Shown: positions 12,809 to 25,440, counted from the stretch's first letter. The stretch: DNA of 64,000 nucleotides from Botryococcus braunii (GCA_002005505.1 KV908396.1:415226-479225); one strand, 5' to 3'. Notes: generated by a model not told the origin, from the letters alone. Made by a program: numbers and translations.

Positions 12809-13411
12809 TTCTAAGATTGCAAAAGCTTTGTGTATGGAGTGGCAGCGGATGCTGCGATTGGGCCTCTGTCAGAGGATATCCTCAGCAGGCCTCAAGAAGC
12901 GACTTGAATTCCTTTTGTTCTACAGTCACGTGCGGGGCACGCAGGCCTGATGCTGCAAGGCGTCCTCAATCCACCATTCCAGTTACCCGAATCTGTACGT
13001 TATAGTAACGTTATTCAATAGAGTCCAACCGGTCCGCAATGAGTTATTGCAACGCATTCGATGAGCGTCATTTCTGCAGGATCCTACGGGTGGTTACCAA
13101 CCGCAGTCGCGCAATATTCTTATCGATGTATACATTGTGCTTACCCATTTCTCCGCTGCAAAAATGCGTCTACCAGTGGTTGACTACCACGTACCGACTG
13201 AGGTTCACGCCTGCACAGATGACATATTGCAAGGAAACGTATAGAACCTACACAAAGACAAACAGACAAATAAAAATATTCTAAACTTTGTAAAAAGGGG
13301 TGTAGTTGAGTACGCAGGATACACATGAATAATACAATCTAACATAGTATACACATAAGCTTATCGTATCAGCTGATATGAAAATACATGCAGCTGATAT
13401 CATATAATTAC
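12809..13411. other. Upstream region of the VIT-like gene
   Basis: About 600 bases 5' of the transporter start. I see no clear TATA element or named regulatory motif. The region becomes A/T-richer after 13250. Confidence 0.4.
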
Positions 13412-13590
13412 CTACAGAAGTTCTTCCATCTCTGCATAATCCTGCATCAGCGAGTTCAAATCTTGAAAAACCCTATTTCTCTTTGAGGTTAGGTATTGCT
13501 TGAACCATATGAGGCTCTCTAACCCTCTAAACCTTTGGACTTGTACAATTATTTGTCTCAGGGTCCAATAGTCTAGACACAATCGATTAA
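13412..13590 (-). CDS. Possible terminal exon, unknown protein
   Basis: A minus-strand open stretch begins after an ATTTACAG acceptor and ends at a stop (13412-13414). It encodes about 59 residues that look protein-like (SLIWFKQYLTSKRNRVFQDL, then NSLMQDYAEMEELL). Upstream exons could not be found in the following 2 kb, so the gene it belongs to is unknown. Confidence 0.28.
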
Positions 13591-13609
13591 CTGTAAATGC
13601 CGGCAACAT

Positions 13610-15889
13610 GTTTGCGCAAGGCCGCCCTTGCCTTCACAAACTTATTCGAATTTAAAATTGTGCGGGAGATTTGGTGATCACCACGCTCAAATGCTTAAGT
13701 GAGGTTTGCACATGATTGAATTTGCCATACTCATAAGTATGGTTAATCAGCCATACACAGGTGCTCAACGGATGCGGATGTAGTTATGTTCCGTAACATG
13801 TAATTGCAACCTTATAAGCTTCGTGCTATAAATTGGGCATGCATATGCCCCTACATATGAACACCTACAGGTGCACTTACATGTATACCCTCTTCATTGA
13901 TTGTAGATGTGGTGAAATTCCTCCTAGAAGGGTATCACGTGTCTGTGGGTCACATTTTAGTACTAAAGAATAATGGGCGTACCTACAAGACCTTATCTGA
14001 GGAATGTGCAGGTGTTTTTGTAGCGCCTAGAGCACCAAAGAAAGGAAGAGACAGGAGACATCGGTTAAGGCTTGGAACATGGCCAGATGCCAGGTACACT
14101 GATTGTGCCAACGATCAATGATAGGTATCTATCTGTATGTGTATATGGCCTGCTTCCCTCTATAGGCTCGGGGGCAGGACCCTGATAGGTACCATGGGAG
14201 CAGCTAAGCGTAGTCCCGACAACAGCCGATGGAGCCCTTGTTATGGGTAACGAGTAGAACCCCCGCATGTTACAGACGGAAGCTGATGACTACAGCATTA
14301 CGAGGAGACCGTCACAATTTTAAGGTACTAATTACCTGTATTGACAGTCACACATGGGGTCCGAGTTTCCGATCGGAGGACTAAGGAGGAGTACCCCCTC
14401 CGGTCAAGGTACAGCTATATAGCTACGTCGATTTTTTGCAGAAACTCCACTTAATCTGGATCTCCACGATTGTAAGCAATATCATTAGATGGTCCATGTC
14501 GTACGATTCGAGCACTACAATAGATATGGGCTTACTTTATCGAGTCAGTCAGGGGATTTGAGGATTCATCGGTACGGTCATTGACGGGTAAATACGAATT
14601 AGCTAGTCAGCTAAGGACCCGTCATAAAAGGGATTGACGAGATTAGATCCTGGCACGTGCATGTTGGACCCAACCTGTCTGAGCACCTAGTGACTTTAGA
14701 CAGGGAAAATCAATGTTGCTAAGACCCTTTGAAGCTGTGTTTCAGGGTTCGTATCTCAGGACAACTGTCAGTTCACGCTTGTGAGCTCCAGCAGGTCTTG
14801 CACGTCGTGCCGTGTACGGACGCCTGACGGTTGAGATACTACTGCTATCATGTTTACTGAGATTGCAACCACGTGCAGGACAAAGCTGGTTCAAGATGTC
14901 AAATTGTGTGATTCAAAGACGCCATATACAAATACCTTGCAACCGCACCCACCCATAAAAGCCTCTGCAGTCCCTTTGGCCGTGCTTCGCCTATGCCTCT
15001 GGTCTCTATAGACAGAGCTAGCTAGATACAGATATGTGTGGTGGGTGTGTGCACCTCAATTGAGTAGTGCTGGCCGGTGAGTAGTGCGGACCATAGTTTC
15101 TCCATATCTATGGATCGCTGCAATAATCCTCATGTAATTTTTGGTCGTTACGTTACTTTTCTATGGGGTTGCACCAAGGATGTTCTGGTGTGGTACATTT
15201 TCTTATGTACTGCAGGGCTGAATTTCTACAGGAATTGCTGCATTTCTCCCGGGATCTGGTAGATTCAGGAAGATTCAAATGAACTGCACAATGTTTGCAC
15301 ATAGTCCCAAATGACAGATGAGAACCTCCCTGGCACTTTTGGGCCTCGTTCTGTAAAATACAGGATTTACGATCTGTTCATTCACAGCGAATCCATAGAC
15401 ATGGCACGGACTTCAGTAGTACTTGCCGAGACTCTAATTTAGGCATGCAAGCCAACCTTCCAGCCATGTCCCCCCCACCCGCAATTTGTAGACTCAACTA
15501 GAGGATGGCATAAAGGATGGCGGCAAAAAAGTAGAATGTTATGTAAAGTTGAATATACGTAAGTTTCCACGATGTGGTATACTTGCAAGACAGTCCAGTA
15601 TCGAGAACCAGACAAGAGCTTGTCTTTGCGGGTAAAAGCGTGATGCAATATTTCATGATGTCCAGCCGCATGCGTACGCATGACATGCTAACAGTGTACT
15701 TCACATAATGCCTGTTCAAAAACCATGGTCCAAAAACCATGCCATTACCAATAGTTAGAGTGCAAACATTTGCCACATTTTGACCATACTTCAACGAAAT
15801 GTTTTCAAGTGTCTTTCCCAAGACTACCCATCTTAAGGGTGCTCCTGCATTTGACCGTGATGGGTACCCATCTCCCCCCCTCTCTCGCA

Positions 15890-15890
<1 letters not shown>
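13610..15890. other. A/T-richer intergenic stretch without a supported gene
   Basis: Composition is even and free of long microsatellites. Short open frames on both strands lack family motifs. A plus-strand frame at 13897-14121 reads plausibly for about 55 codons but has no recognisable domain. Confidence 0.4.

Positions 15891-15966
<76 letters not shown>
15891..15966. repeat. (CA)n microsatellite
   Basis: About 37 uninterrupted CA units. Confidence 0.97.
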
Positions 15967-15968
<2 letters not shown>

Positions 15969-16411
15969 GCAAGCTACTATTTGCACGCAAACATAGGTGA
16001 AGCACAGGTTGTCAGCCTTCTTGAGCTACCAATGCACTCTGCGGACATTGTATGCAATCTCTTCCAATGGTTCAAGATGCCCTTGAACTTCACTCAGCTG
16101 TCCTCTTCATTCTTCCCAACACCGCTCCTGAAAATCCCGTTGCATATGAATTCTTCATCCCGCTTCACTATCTTCAAGCTGATGTAGAACCTCTTCAAGG
16201 ACTCAGAACTGAGCATGTGCTACAGCCAACAGCACAACAGGGCATCCTATTGGCCAGCTCCCCACACGCCTGTGCACTGGGGCTACTTCTGGAGCCCAAT
16301 GCGATTTGCCACACTGCATGGTTGCTGTCACCATGCGCCAGCTGCGGAAGAGTCCATTTTCATGTTTACCTCCTCTGCGCAGCCTTCGTCTTCCTTGGGG
16401 TGCTCCCACCC

Positions 16412-17956
16412 TTAATCAAATTCATCAACCTCCATATATTCATCGTTGTCGTCATCCAGGTAGACCTCATCCAAGAGGCCTTCTTTAACCTCTTTCTTCT
16501 TCTTTGGTAACGGACGTGGCTAGGGGTACGTACATGCGCCTGCTGTCCTGGCACCTTAACAATGAGGGTAATGCCCCAGGACTTCCCTTCTCCACACTCA
16601 TCCCAGCAACTTACGCCCAAATGACATGGTAATTGGCAACCTGTCAGGGCCGATCTGAGATTTCAGAACGGTGGTCGTTGGGAGGGTGTTGGGTATGCCT
16701 AGCCCAGACGTTGCTGGCTTCATCTGTGCAGATCCCTCCAAAAGTGTCAGCCATAACAAAGCAAGTCCACCAGTACCTTCTCTTGTTCACCTTTGTCACC
16801 GCTCTCTGTGTGCTTCTGCGCCAGTGAGTCTCTTGAGTGAAAAATGCCATTGTTACGGTATGAACCTGCATGGGTCAGGTGCTATGAATGGGTAGATTTC
16901 CTTTGCATGCCATGAGGGCTGGACTCTTCTTATCTGACACATCCGGGGTCTATACAAAGGGGGTTTCTCACATCCCCTTTCCTGGATGTGGTGATCCGTG
17001 TCTCCCCACCCCCCCTCTCTCCACCAGGCGCTACCAGATCTTGAAAGCATGTGTATCTCAGAAGCTTGGAGGTGGTCCCAGGTGAGACAAAACATGCATA
17101 CCCCCTCACCTGCTGGGGAGTTTGCCCGTGTGTTGAGACATGCGCAGGTGCCCATGGGATCTGGACTTGACATGCGTTCGGTATGGATGTGCTCTGCTGT
17201 CCGCCCACCTTTCCTGGTGGGCTGACTCTGCATGCTCAGACCAGGGTTTTGATCCCACCCACTGATAGAGAGGTGCAGCATAAACAGGAAGAGCAAACCC
17301 CTGAAGTTAATGGAAGGAAGGAAAGAATATTACATCCAGGACCAGCCAATCACCTGAGCATAGGACTGGAAAGCGCCTGAGTTTGCAGCTCTGTTGGCAG
17401 AGCCGGGGATCAGGTCCCGGTTGGTGGATAGGAGCCCGGGATTATCAGGCGTTAAAGTTGCCCCGAAAGAGTTTCCCAACGGCTCAAAGTGGGCACCTCC
17501 TGATTTTGGGGCAGGTCCAGTTCCCAGGTCGTTGGTTGCAGCTAACTGGGCCAAAGCATCACCATTCTGCAAAAACCAAAAAATCTGTCTTGAAGGTTGT
17601 CCTCATTAAAATAAATATTGACAAAGGAGGACACAGCAAAAGGGACGACTGAGCTCGGGATCGGTAAGTCGAAAACGTCCAAGACTGGCAAAGTGTCCTT
17701 GTAGTGGCAATCTAATGTAAATAGCAGAGGGAATGTGTAGGAAGAAAGAGGAACTCACCCCCTTGCCTGGAAATGATACAGCGCCTGGAACAATGTCAGG
17801 GTTGTTGTAAAGTAAAGCTTTGGCACGGGCAGATGGAGATAGTGCATAGAAGTCATCACCGGCGCTGGGTGCAATGTATTCAGCCTTGAAACCTGGGGAG
17901 GCGCTTCCTGCTGCTCGTCCAACCCATGGCTCCTGCTCAAGCCCAGTCAGGTTTGT

Positions 17957-18027
<71 letters not shown>

Positions 18028-19981
18028 CCACACACACCCACGCACACAAACACACGCGCGCACGCATGCTAATGCAGATCCCAACCGGGGCTAAGGCGGC
18101 AACTAATGCTTAGGGCATGTCCGGATGTGCAATCAAGCGAGCCGGCACAATGCACACTGCGACCAACCAGCGCAAATGTGGACAAGATCTCAATCAGCTT
18201 TTTAAACAGAAAGACTGCAACAGTCTGGCACACACCATAGCACATAGAAACCGGCATCCGGTCTGAACTCCAACAACTGCTGTGTGACTGCGAGCAAAGT
18301 TACCGAACAATCCCATAAAACACGAGTGGACTCAGCACGCACCCCAGCAGGGAACATCGGGTTAGAATTCTGCTCGCCGGGGTCCAACATCTTGACTTGC
18401 CCAGACAAAATACGCTGCTGCTCAGGGGTTGTCTGTGGCGTGTCGCCCTGTTGCTTTTGCACAGAGAAGAAGTCCTTGTTAGGCTGGGTTGCAACCGTTG
18501 TGTCCTCCCCTCCAACGAGGTTTTGGATACCTGCAAACAGGTCCTGCAGGCCAGGCTGCGCGCCATGGGAATTCTGCTGTGCCTGCTGGAACGACTGAAC
18601 CAGCTGCGGGAGGCCCGCCACTGCGGAGCTCAGGCCGCTCTTGGCCACGGACAGCACGGCAGCCGTTTGATCTGGCTGTGCGCCTGTCAACCTGTAGGCC
18701 TGGGAAGCAGCCCTGCATGGTCAGGATGGAGGCCAAGCTGGGGAAGGCAGGAGAAAGATTGGAACATGCGGTTTAGAAGCAGGACGCGTCATGTGTCAGT
18801 ACTGGTGTAGTCCAATTTCAAACTGGGGCAGTGAGAGAGGGGTCTGCGAGTATTACGAAAAGCACGGAGAGATAGAGAGGGATGGGGAGAGACAGAGGGG
18901 GGGCGGGGAAAGGAAGGACTCTGCAATGGGGGAACTTAGGAGGGCCTTGCTGAGACGTAATACACCAAGCAGATGACTATTATTTGCATCGATATTTTGC
19001 ATTGTTGTAGCACAATGACACGTTGTGCAGCCATGCATAAGTGTATTTGCAGCACCCGGTGAGAGTGCAATTGGTGTCAAGAAAGTAATGGGAGGAACAA
19101 AGAAGTGCCACCAGTGGCACTACGTTGTTAGGGGGCAGGCTCCTTGTGAAACCCATACAAAAACCATTTGCACTTTGGGATTTTGTCCAAACCAACATAT
19201 CAATTGACATCCTGACCCATCCTTGACAATCCATTTGTGTCGCACATCCGGTACGACAAACCCAGCAGGACGAAATCTGAGGGTGCCAGGACCTCTTTCC
19301 CTAAAGCGAAAGTCTGCACGCATTGATTTGCGGAGACATCTATAATCCAAACAACCACCAATGCCTGATTAGACTTGTGTAGTCCTGAAGATTTATTGTA
19401 AGATGTTGCTATGAGAGTCTCCTACCGCTCCAGCAGCTACAGTCTCCGGAGTTGCAGTAGGATCGTCCTTTTGCGCATTAATCTGGTCATTTGCTGCATT
19501 CAATATCTTTCCTGCATTCAGCAGTGCTGTCTGGAGCGGGGTCTCGTTGTTTTGAGCATTCTTTTGTGATGCCCATGCTTGCGCAGCGTTTAAAACTTGT
19601 TGTTGATTCGTCGGATCAAATGACCTGTGTTAAAAGAATAACATTTGCTCAGCAAAGAGTTCTAAATCCCTTGAAAGTGTGAGGTCCTGTTCGTTTGAGC
19701 ACTGCGCCTTATCTCGCAGGTGACCCGTAGGCCTCTTGTTAGCACCGTGAAAGCAGTGGAACTGGAATATTTATAAACAGTGTGCCTATGCGTAGACGAA
19801 CGTTGGTGTGCTCGGAAAGCCGTAGACAGAGGGCCCGCCGGGCACAGACGCAGTCTTTGTAGAACACCCTGATGTGTTTATGAAACAGAAATAACGCGCA
19901 TCACTCTTACCCTTGCAGTGGTTGAGATTGCACCGTTAGTAGGAGTGAAAGGGCGATGGAGGTGGCGACAATCCACCTCAT
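16412..19981 (-). CDS. Predicted secreted Gln/Asn/Ala/Gly-rich protein, seven exons, about 394 aa
   Basis: Exon 1 (19981-19911) starts MRWIVATSIALSLLLTVQSQ, a textbook signal peptide, and ends at GG|GTAAGA. Further exons: 19624-19426, 18675-18343, 17932-17759, 17566-17354, 17196-17110 and 16519-16412. After exon 1 every junction falls in phase 0, and the joined length (1185 nt) is divisible by three. The mature protein is low-complexity and polar (NQQQVLNAAQAWASQ, SFQQAQQNSHGAQPGLQD), with few Cys, and ends in a Lys then Asp/Glu-rich tail (PKKKKEVKEGLLDEVYLDDD). An alternative exon at 16723-16615 fits upstream in phase 0 but would change the tail frame, so the 3' end is uncertain. The family is not recognised. 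An extracellular, scale or wall-associated role is possible but unproven. Confidence 0.6.
17962..18062. repeat. (CA)n microsatellite in an intron
   Basis: About 32 CA units plus degenerate CA-rich sequence, within the intron between exons 3 and 4 of the secreted-protein gene. Confidence 0.95.
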
Positions 19982-20559
19982 GCTTAAGCCTCCCAACCCC
20001 GAGAACCTACAATGAGACGTCCTATAGAAACGAGACTTCCCACCTCCCAGTCTCTAGTGGGCTTAAGAAAATACTTGCTGATGAGTGACCTGTCAGGACG
20101 TCCCACCCAGCCTTACTTGCGAGTAACTTCGTCGCACATCGCACGATCGATTCAGGCGGACGGAGGTGGGGGGGGGTATTTTTAGCAGGGTCGCAGTTGG
20201 CCAATCTCATTGGCAATCTGACACACGTGCGTGACGTCTACGTGATGGGAACTCTATCCGGCAGAGCACCGGCTCCCCCCAAATTTCAGTCCGAAATTTG
20301 TCACGATCGGGACCATCCCGGCTCGAAAGGGAAGAAATGTGTGCCAAAAGCCACACAAATTCGACCTCGTTGGAACTCTCGGAGGTATGGTTTTTTTATG
20401 GCACATAAATCTTTATGGGTCATTCTTGCCATTGCTTTCCCATCAAACACGTTCATTCACAACTTTTTAGATTTTAATACACTAAACCCCTTAAGCTTGT
20501 GGCAAAGAAACTCTAGTTCCAACCGTTACACCCCCTAAACTTCTGCATACACCACATTC

Positions 20560-20765
20560 TCCCTCCCTACTAAGCCCCAAGCCCCAAGCCCCAAGTCACA
20601 AGCCCCATATATACATAAGTCCCAAGTCCCAATTCCCTTAGTCCCCAAGTCACAGTCCCCAGGTCCCCAAAGACCAAAGCCACAAGCCCCCAAAACCCAA
20701 GTCCAAAGTCCCTAGTCCCAAGAACCAAGTCCCTAGTCCCCTAGCCCAAGTGCCAGATCCCAAGG
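20560..20765. repeat. Degenerate (AAGTCCC)n heptamer array
   Basis: Irregular tandem units of about 7 bp such as AAGTCCC, AAGCCCC and TAGTCCC, interspersed with AGTCACA. This is not the plant or algal telomere repeat. Confidence 0.75.
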
Positions 20766-20779
20766 TTCGACACATCACA

Positions 20780-21000
20780 TCCCTTGTACCGCTTTTGTAC
20801 TTGTACTATACTGTACTCTCTTGTCCTGTACGGTGTGCTCTTGACCAAAATACTGTGCTCGCGGACTTTTGGCTGTACAATACAATACTGTACTCTCTTG
20901 ATTGTACTGTACTATAGCTATGTGTACTGTACACTATGTGCCGTACTCCGTATACTGTACAGACTGTACATTCTTGGCTAATACTGTACTCGCTTATCCC
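20780..21000. repeat. TACTGTACT-rich degenerate repeat
   Basis: The palindromic core TACTGTAC / GTACTGTAC recurs about every 15-25 bases (near 20810, 20850, 20890, 20908, 20930 and 20985) together with CTCTTG. It is unexplained by any gene. Confidence 0.65.
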
Positions 21001-21029
21001 GGCGTATCGCATCCTTCGTGCATCCCTTG

Positions 21030-21200
21030 CAATATCCACTTCTTCTTTACGCCGACGTATCGCACGTAACCTTAATCAACATATGTTCTCCTTTGCCCCG
21101 ACCTATCACATCCCTTGTACATCTCTTGTACATGTACTCTACTAAGTCGATATCTTCTTCACGCCGACGTACCGCAGGTGACCAAAACAACATATATACC
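21030..21200. repeat. Direct duplication of about 120 bp
   Basis: Two diverged copies contain TTCTTTACGCCGACGTATCGCA (first) and TTCTTCACGCCGACGTACCGCA (second), each followed by an ACCxxAxCAACATAT-like segment. Confidence 0.7.
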
Positions 21201-21517
21201 ATATACCTTAAGTCCCAAGTCTTATCTGGACCAATTGACAAGTCCCACAGATCCCAAGACTCAAGTCCCATATGGCCCAAGACACATGGACATGTCCCAT
21301 AGCATAAGTCCAAAGGCCATACAACCCCAATTCCCATGAGTCTCAATAATCCCACGAGTCTTCTCCTATAAGTGTAGTATATACATCCTCCACCTACATC
21401 CTAAAATTCTCGGCAAAGAAACATATGAAGACTTACATGTTCACAGCAGGATTATATAATATAAAACCCGGGTACGTTATGTTAGTACACTTGAGCCGTA
21501 CTTCCAAATCATGTGAG

Positions 21518-21725
21518 TGGCACTTCTTCCTCGGCAAATGAGAATCATGAGTCGCGGGTTGCATGCCCTGAATTTCATTTTGCAAGAATTATGTGGGAGG
21601 GGCCATGCAATGTATTTTCTGGCGTAGTGTATAAGTGTGCTGAATGGTAATTGCCGCCCATCTGCCTATTACTGGTTCGAAGCAGCCGGACGCAGGTACC
21701 GGCCAAGGTACGACAACCCGTGCGG
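21518..21725. repeat. Diverged copy of the 23750-24050 sequence
   Basis: It shares CTTCCTCGGCAAATGAGAATCATGAG, CGCGGGTTGCA, GTGGGAGGGGCCA and ACGCAGGTACCGGCC in the same order with the stretch at about 23750-24050. It is probably another fragment of the same retrotransposon. Confidence 0.65.
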
Positions 21726-21798
21726 GGCCTGTAAAATATCTGGGAAGGCATTCGGGAACGCCGCACGTTTTGCAATGTTTGCAAGGTCCTTCTACCGG

Positions 21799-21899
21799 TA
21801 TTGCCTTGGAGATAAGGCGAACCTGTAGTAGAACCCGTATTGCCTTGGAGATAAGGCGAACCTGAAGTAGAACCCGTATTGCCTTGGAGATAAGGCGCG
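21799..21899. repeat. 39-bp tandem repeat, about 2.6 copies
   Basis: The unit contains TTGCCTTGGAGATAAGGCG (starts at 21801, 21840 and 21879) and GAACCCGTA. Read on the minus strand it would encode a 13-residue repeat (YLQGNTGST-like), but coding is not supported. Confidence 0.9.
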
Positions 21900-21969
21900 G
21901 GTGCCCCCCCCCCCCCGGGTACCGGGGGGGGGGGGCACCCGCGCCTTATCTCCAAGGCAATACGGGTTC
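21870..21969. repeat. Near-perfect 100-bp palindrome
   Basis: The arm GAACCCGTATTGCCTTGG...GGCGCGGGTG plus a C run is mirrored as a G run plus CACCCGCGCC...CCAAGGCAATACGGGTTC around a central GGTACC. The left arm is the last copy of the 39-bp tandem repeat. The hairpin is long and GC-rich. Confidence 0.93.
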
Positions 21970-22077
21970 CCCGACAGAAAATAGAGGTTGGTAAGGGAAA
22001 TTTACGGGGATGGGAGACAGCTTTAAAGACGATGATCCTCAGTTAACTTTTGGCTTTTGGTGTCTGTGTCTGTGTGT

Positions 22078-22582
<505 letters not shown>

Positions 22583-22816
22583 TTTTGTTTTCTGACTACA
22601 CCACCTTTAGTTTCGGCCCCTAGATTCCGCGTTCCCGCATGCACGATTTATGGTGTGCGGTTAGGATCAGCTTCACTTTTTGTACTAAATATTGTACTAA
22701 TTATACTAATTATTTTAACCGTTGTCGCGGTCAGCCGATCTGAGACACGTGCGTGACACCTACCGCGGTATTGAATTCTTGTGACCTTAAAGAGTTTGCC
22801 CTAGTGGCTGGCCAGA

Positions 22817-24050
22817 TGCTTCTTCTTCTTTTACAAGAGTGGGGTAAAAAAGACCAGCCCAATGTGGAAGGACCCAAACCCAAATGTTTCAAGCTATAAC
22901 TCAAACCCTGCGAGCGGCCAGCTGGCGACCCACAGGGGCCGCAATATTGAAACTGACACGACGCATAACAAACTATCCCTCCACATCTTCTTGAGCAATG
23001 ATGGCTTGGTTCATGAGCCCCTGGAGCCTCTGCAACAAGGCCAGCGCAGTAGCATGCAACCCTCCAAATGTTTCAAAAGAGAAGGCTTGGAAGGCCACAG
23101 GCGGTTAAACGTTGTTGACGCGAGAGCAAGACAGCATAGCAGGTCTGCTTGTCTCGAGCGGCGCGCGCGGCAGCCCCACCTGGCACGAAGTGCTGCAAGT
23201 TGGCAACGGTGATTCACGAGCCAACGATGACGATATAGAGATCACGACCCTCCTCCCACACGTGGAGGCGGAGGTCTGCGCGACGGCGCTCCTGGGCAGG
23301 GACAGGGGTTGGAAAGGCTGGTTCCTGGGTGACGCGCTGACGATCCGAGGTTAGGACAGCGTCAAGGCCGTTGCCAACAGAGGCATGCCGGCCGACAATT
23401 GCCACATCCTCCCCCTGAGGTGCAGTGGGGTGCATGGTTGCCCCAGACATCCAACTCCCTCAAGCAGTATGGGCATTGGGAGCCATGCTGGAAGATATGG
23501 ATCAAGAGCTGATGTTGAAGGCGGTAGCGGAACGAATCAGGGCGCATTGTTTGCTTCAAATGGGGCACGAAGTGCTGCAAGTTGGCAACGGTGAGGGGTG
23601 ACGAGCCAACGATGTCGATGTAGAGGTCGCGACCTTAAAGCTTCCTCCCACGCGTGGAGGCGGAGGTCTGCGCGACGGCGCTCCTGGCCAGGGACAGGGG
23701 TGGGAAAGGCTGGTTCCGTCGCATGACTTCGACTTCTTCTGCTTCTTCTTCTCCTTCTTCCTCGGCAAATGAGAATCATGAGACGCGGGTTGCAGGCGCT
23801 GCATTGCATGTTGCAGGATTTGTGCAGCAGGAATCATGTGCACATGATTCCACGTGGGAGGGGCCAAGCAATGTGCTTTCTGGCGCAGCAATACTACTAG
23901 TATATACTATATGTAACAGTGCTGATTGTACTATGTGTATACTATGTGTAAGAGTATATACATATATGTAAGAGTGCTAACTGGGTGTTGCCCCACATCC
24001 TTCTATTACTGCTCCATACGCAGGTACCGGCCCCTGCCTTCGTTACGTAA
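22817..24050 (-). mobile_element. Truncated, decayed non-LTR retrotransposon (C-terminal part and 3' end)
   Basis: On the minus strand, frame-broken pieces in order give: a CCHC knuckle (CPYCLRELDVWGNHAPHC, about 23475-23422); an RADLRLHVWEEGRDLYI block (about 23290-23225) like the conserved post-RT region of non-LTR elements with a restriction-like endonuclease; and VAFQAFSFETFGGLHATALA (about 23090-23030) with a stop at 22973-22975. The last 155 bases are a 3' UTR shared with the copies at 5035 and 25488. Reverse transcriptase motifs were not seen, so the copy is 5'-truncated or rearranged. Part of the coding region is duplicated internally. Confidence 0.6.
23177..23735. repeat. Direct duplication inside the non-LTR fragment
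   Basis: About 170 bases are present at 23177-23345 and again at 23566-23735, sharing CACGAAGTGCTGCAAGTTGG, GAGCCAACGATG and GTGGAGGCGGAGGTCTGCG in order. The copies are about 389 bp apart. Confidence 0.85.
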
Positions 24051-24960
24051 CGTATACGGCGCATTACATCCGGCCTTGATCGGGTAGCAATACATTGCAA
24101 ATAGGCTGTTGTGTACCTGTTAACAGACTGTTGAGTTTCAGTGACCGGCTGACATATGTTCTGGGCAATCATATCTTTATACAATTTTTTCAGGTTCGGG
24201 GGCAGAAGCCTTTGGGACCAAACCTGATCATCTTAATAAAAGGTGTCAAGAGACAGGGTTAATGTGTCACACATTTAAAGCACACAGGGTGCAGACATGG
24301 AAAGTGTGTATGTACTTAGCAGAACAAACACAGGCATGTGGAAGGACATTACGAGGGCCTTCGCAGCAGGAGGGCGTGCAATATGTTGTTGCAGATGCTC
24401 TGTAATACTGCCCTGATTGCCGTATGCATTCAGCAATATGCACTGGAGAAGCATCAGGCAACATCCCGAGGTTGCGTCTGGGCCCCTGAACGTGTCATCT
24501 GGAAGCTTGTGCACAGTGGGCAAGTGTATCATTGGTGATCGCTCGCAGTGATGCTACAACTATATGTCGTAATCGTAATATCCAGGCATACACCTATTCC
24601 TGAACTTGAGCAACGAAATTTACAGAAAACTATGCTGATTTTGCATTGCAGGGGCAGTACAATATCAATATCAACTGCTAAGGTTAAGCGTTACCCTCGG
24701 GTAATGCTCTTTCTTTTCTACACCTCATGAGCAACCCTCCACATCTAGCTGCTCACATCTGCTGAAGCCTGAAGGCTCTTGCCATAGTGGCCTTCAAGCA
24801 ATCTTGCCTGGCTGCCTGACATCTAGAAAAGCCGTTTTGCGGAGCATCTAGACAAGCATCAGCAATACGCAAAATTTACAAATCGCAATCGAGAAGTCTA
24901 CCCATTGCAATATCTGCCGAGGGCCCAAGAAGCTCCTCCGAAACCTACTCAGGGCGCAGA
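24051..24960. other. No supported gene
   Basis: Unique-looking sequence of ordinary composition. No convincing exon or repeat was seen. Confidence 0.4.
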
Positions 24961-25170
24961 ATGCGCGTCTGGAAAACCCATCCCAGGGCGACACCTACCG
25001 ACTCAGTAGTACCGAGGCCAGAATGTGCGCCTCCAAAACCTACGAAGGGTAAAAACCTACCCAAGGGGAAAATGTGCGCCTATAAACCCACCCGGGGCGA
25101 AACCTACCCAGAGCCGAATTTGTGTCTGCAAATCCACCCCTGCAAAACCCATTAGGCCTTGTGAATGCCC
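24955..25170. repeat. Degenerate tandem repeat, about 50-55 bp
   Basis: About four diverged units share GAATGTGCGCCT and AAACCTACCCAGGG-like segments. Confidence 0.65.
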
Positions 25171-25214
25171 CCTCGGCCCTCATAGGGTGTGCCAACCCGC
25201 ACGCCATGGCCTCA

Positions 25215-25440
25215 CAGGTGCCACGTTTGAGCTGACCCTTCCCACTTCCAGAATAAACATTGCAGTAATTTCATCCCATCTCTGTAAGGCGACAGTGGAA
25301 GCGGACTGTGACCCTTTCCACGTCCAGAATGAGCTACGCAACAACCTCATCCCACCTGTTGGTACGTGTGGGAGCTGGCCCTTCCTACTTCTAGAGTAAG
25401 CTACACAATAAACTAAGCATCCCACCTCTTGGTTACAGCA
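25215..25440. repeat. Degenerate tandem repeat, about 85-90 bp
   Basis: Three diverged units share CCCTTCCCACTTCCAGAATAA / CCCTTTCCACGTCCAGAATGA / CCCTTCCTACTTCTAGAGTAA and a following CATCCCACCT. Confidence 0.7.

Noticed and set aside
16052..16510. 152-codon plus-strand frame with hydrophobic C-terminus
   Set aside because: It is the antisense of the acidic/lysine-rich last exon of the secreted-protein gene; the hydrophobic run mirrors Asp/Glu/Lys codons.
16615..16723. Extra exon of the secreted-protein gene (MKPATSGLGIPN)
   Set aside because: It has good CACAG and GTAAGT borders but ends in phase 1, which would put the acidic terminal exon out of frame. Left out of the main model and noted as an alternative.
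20560..20765. AAGTCCC heptamers as a variant telomere
   Set aside because: Too irregular in length and sequence, internal to the contig, and without a single reading register.
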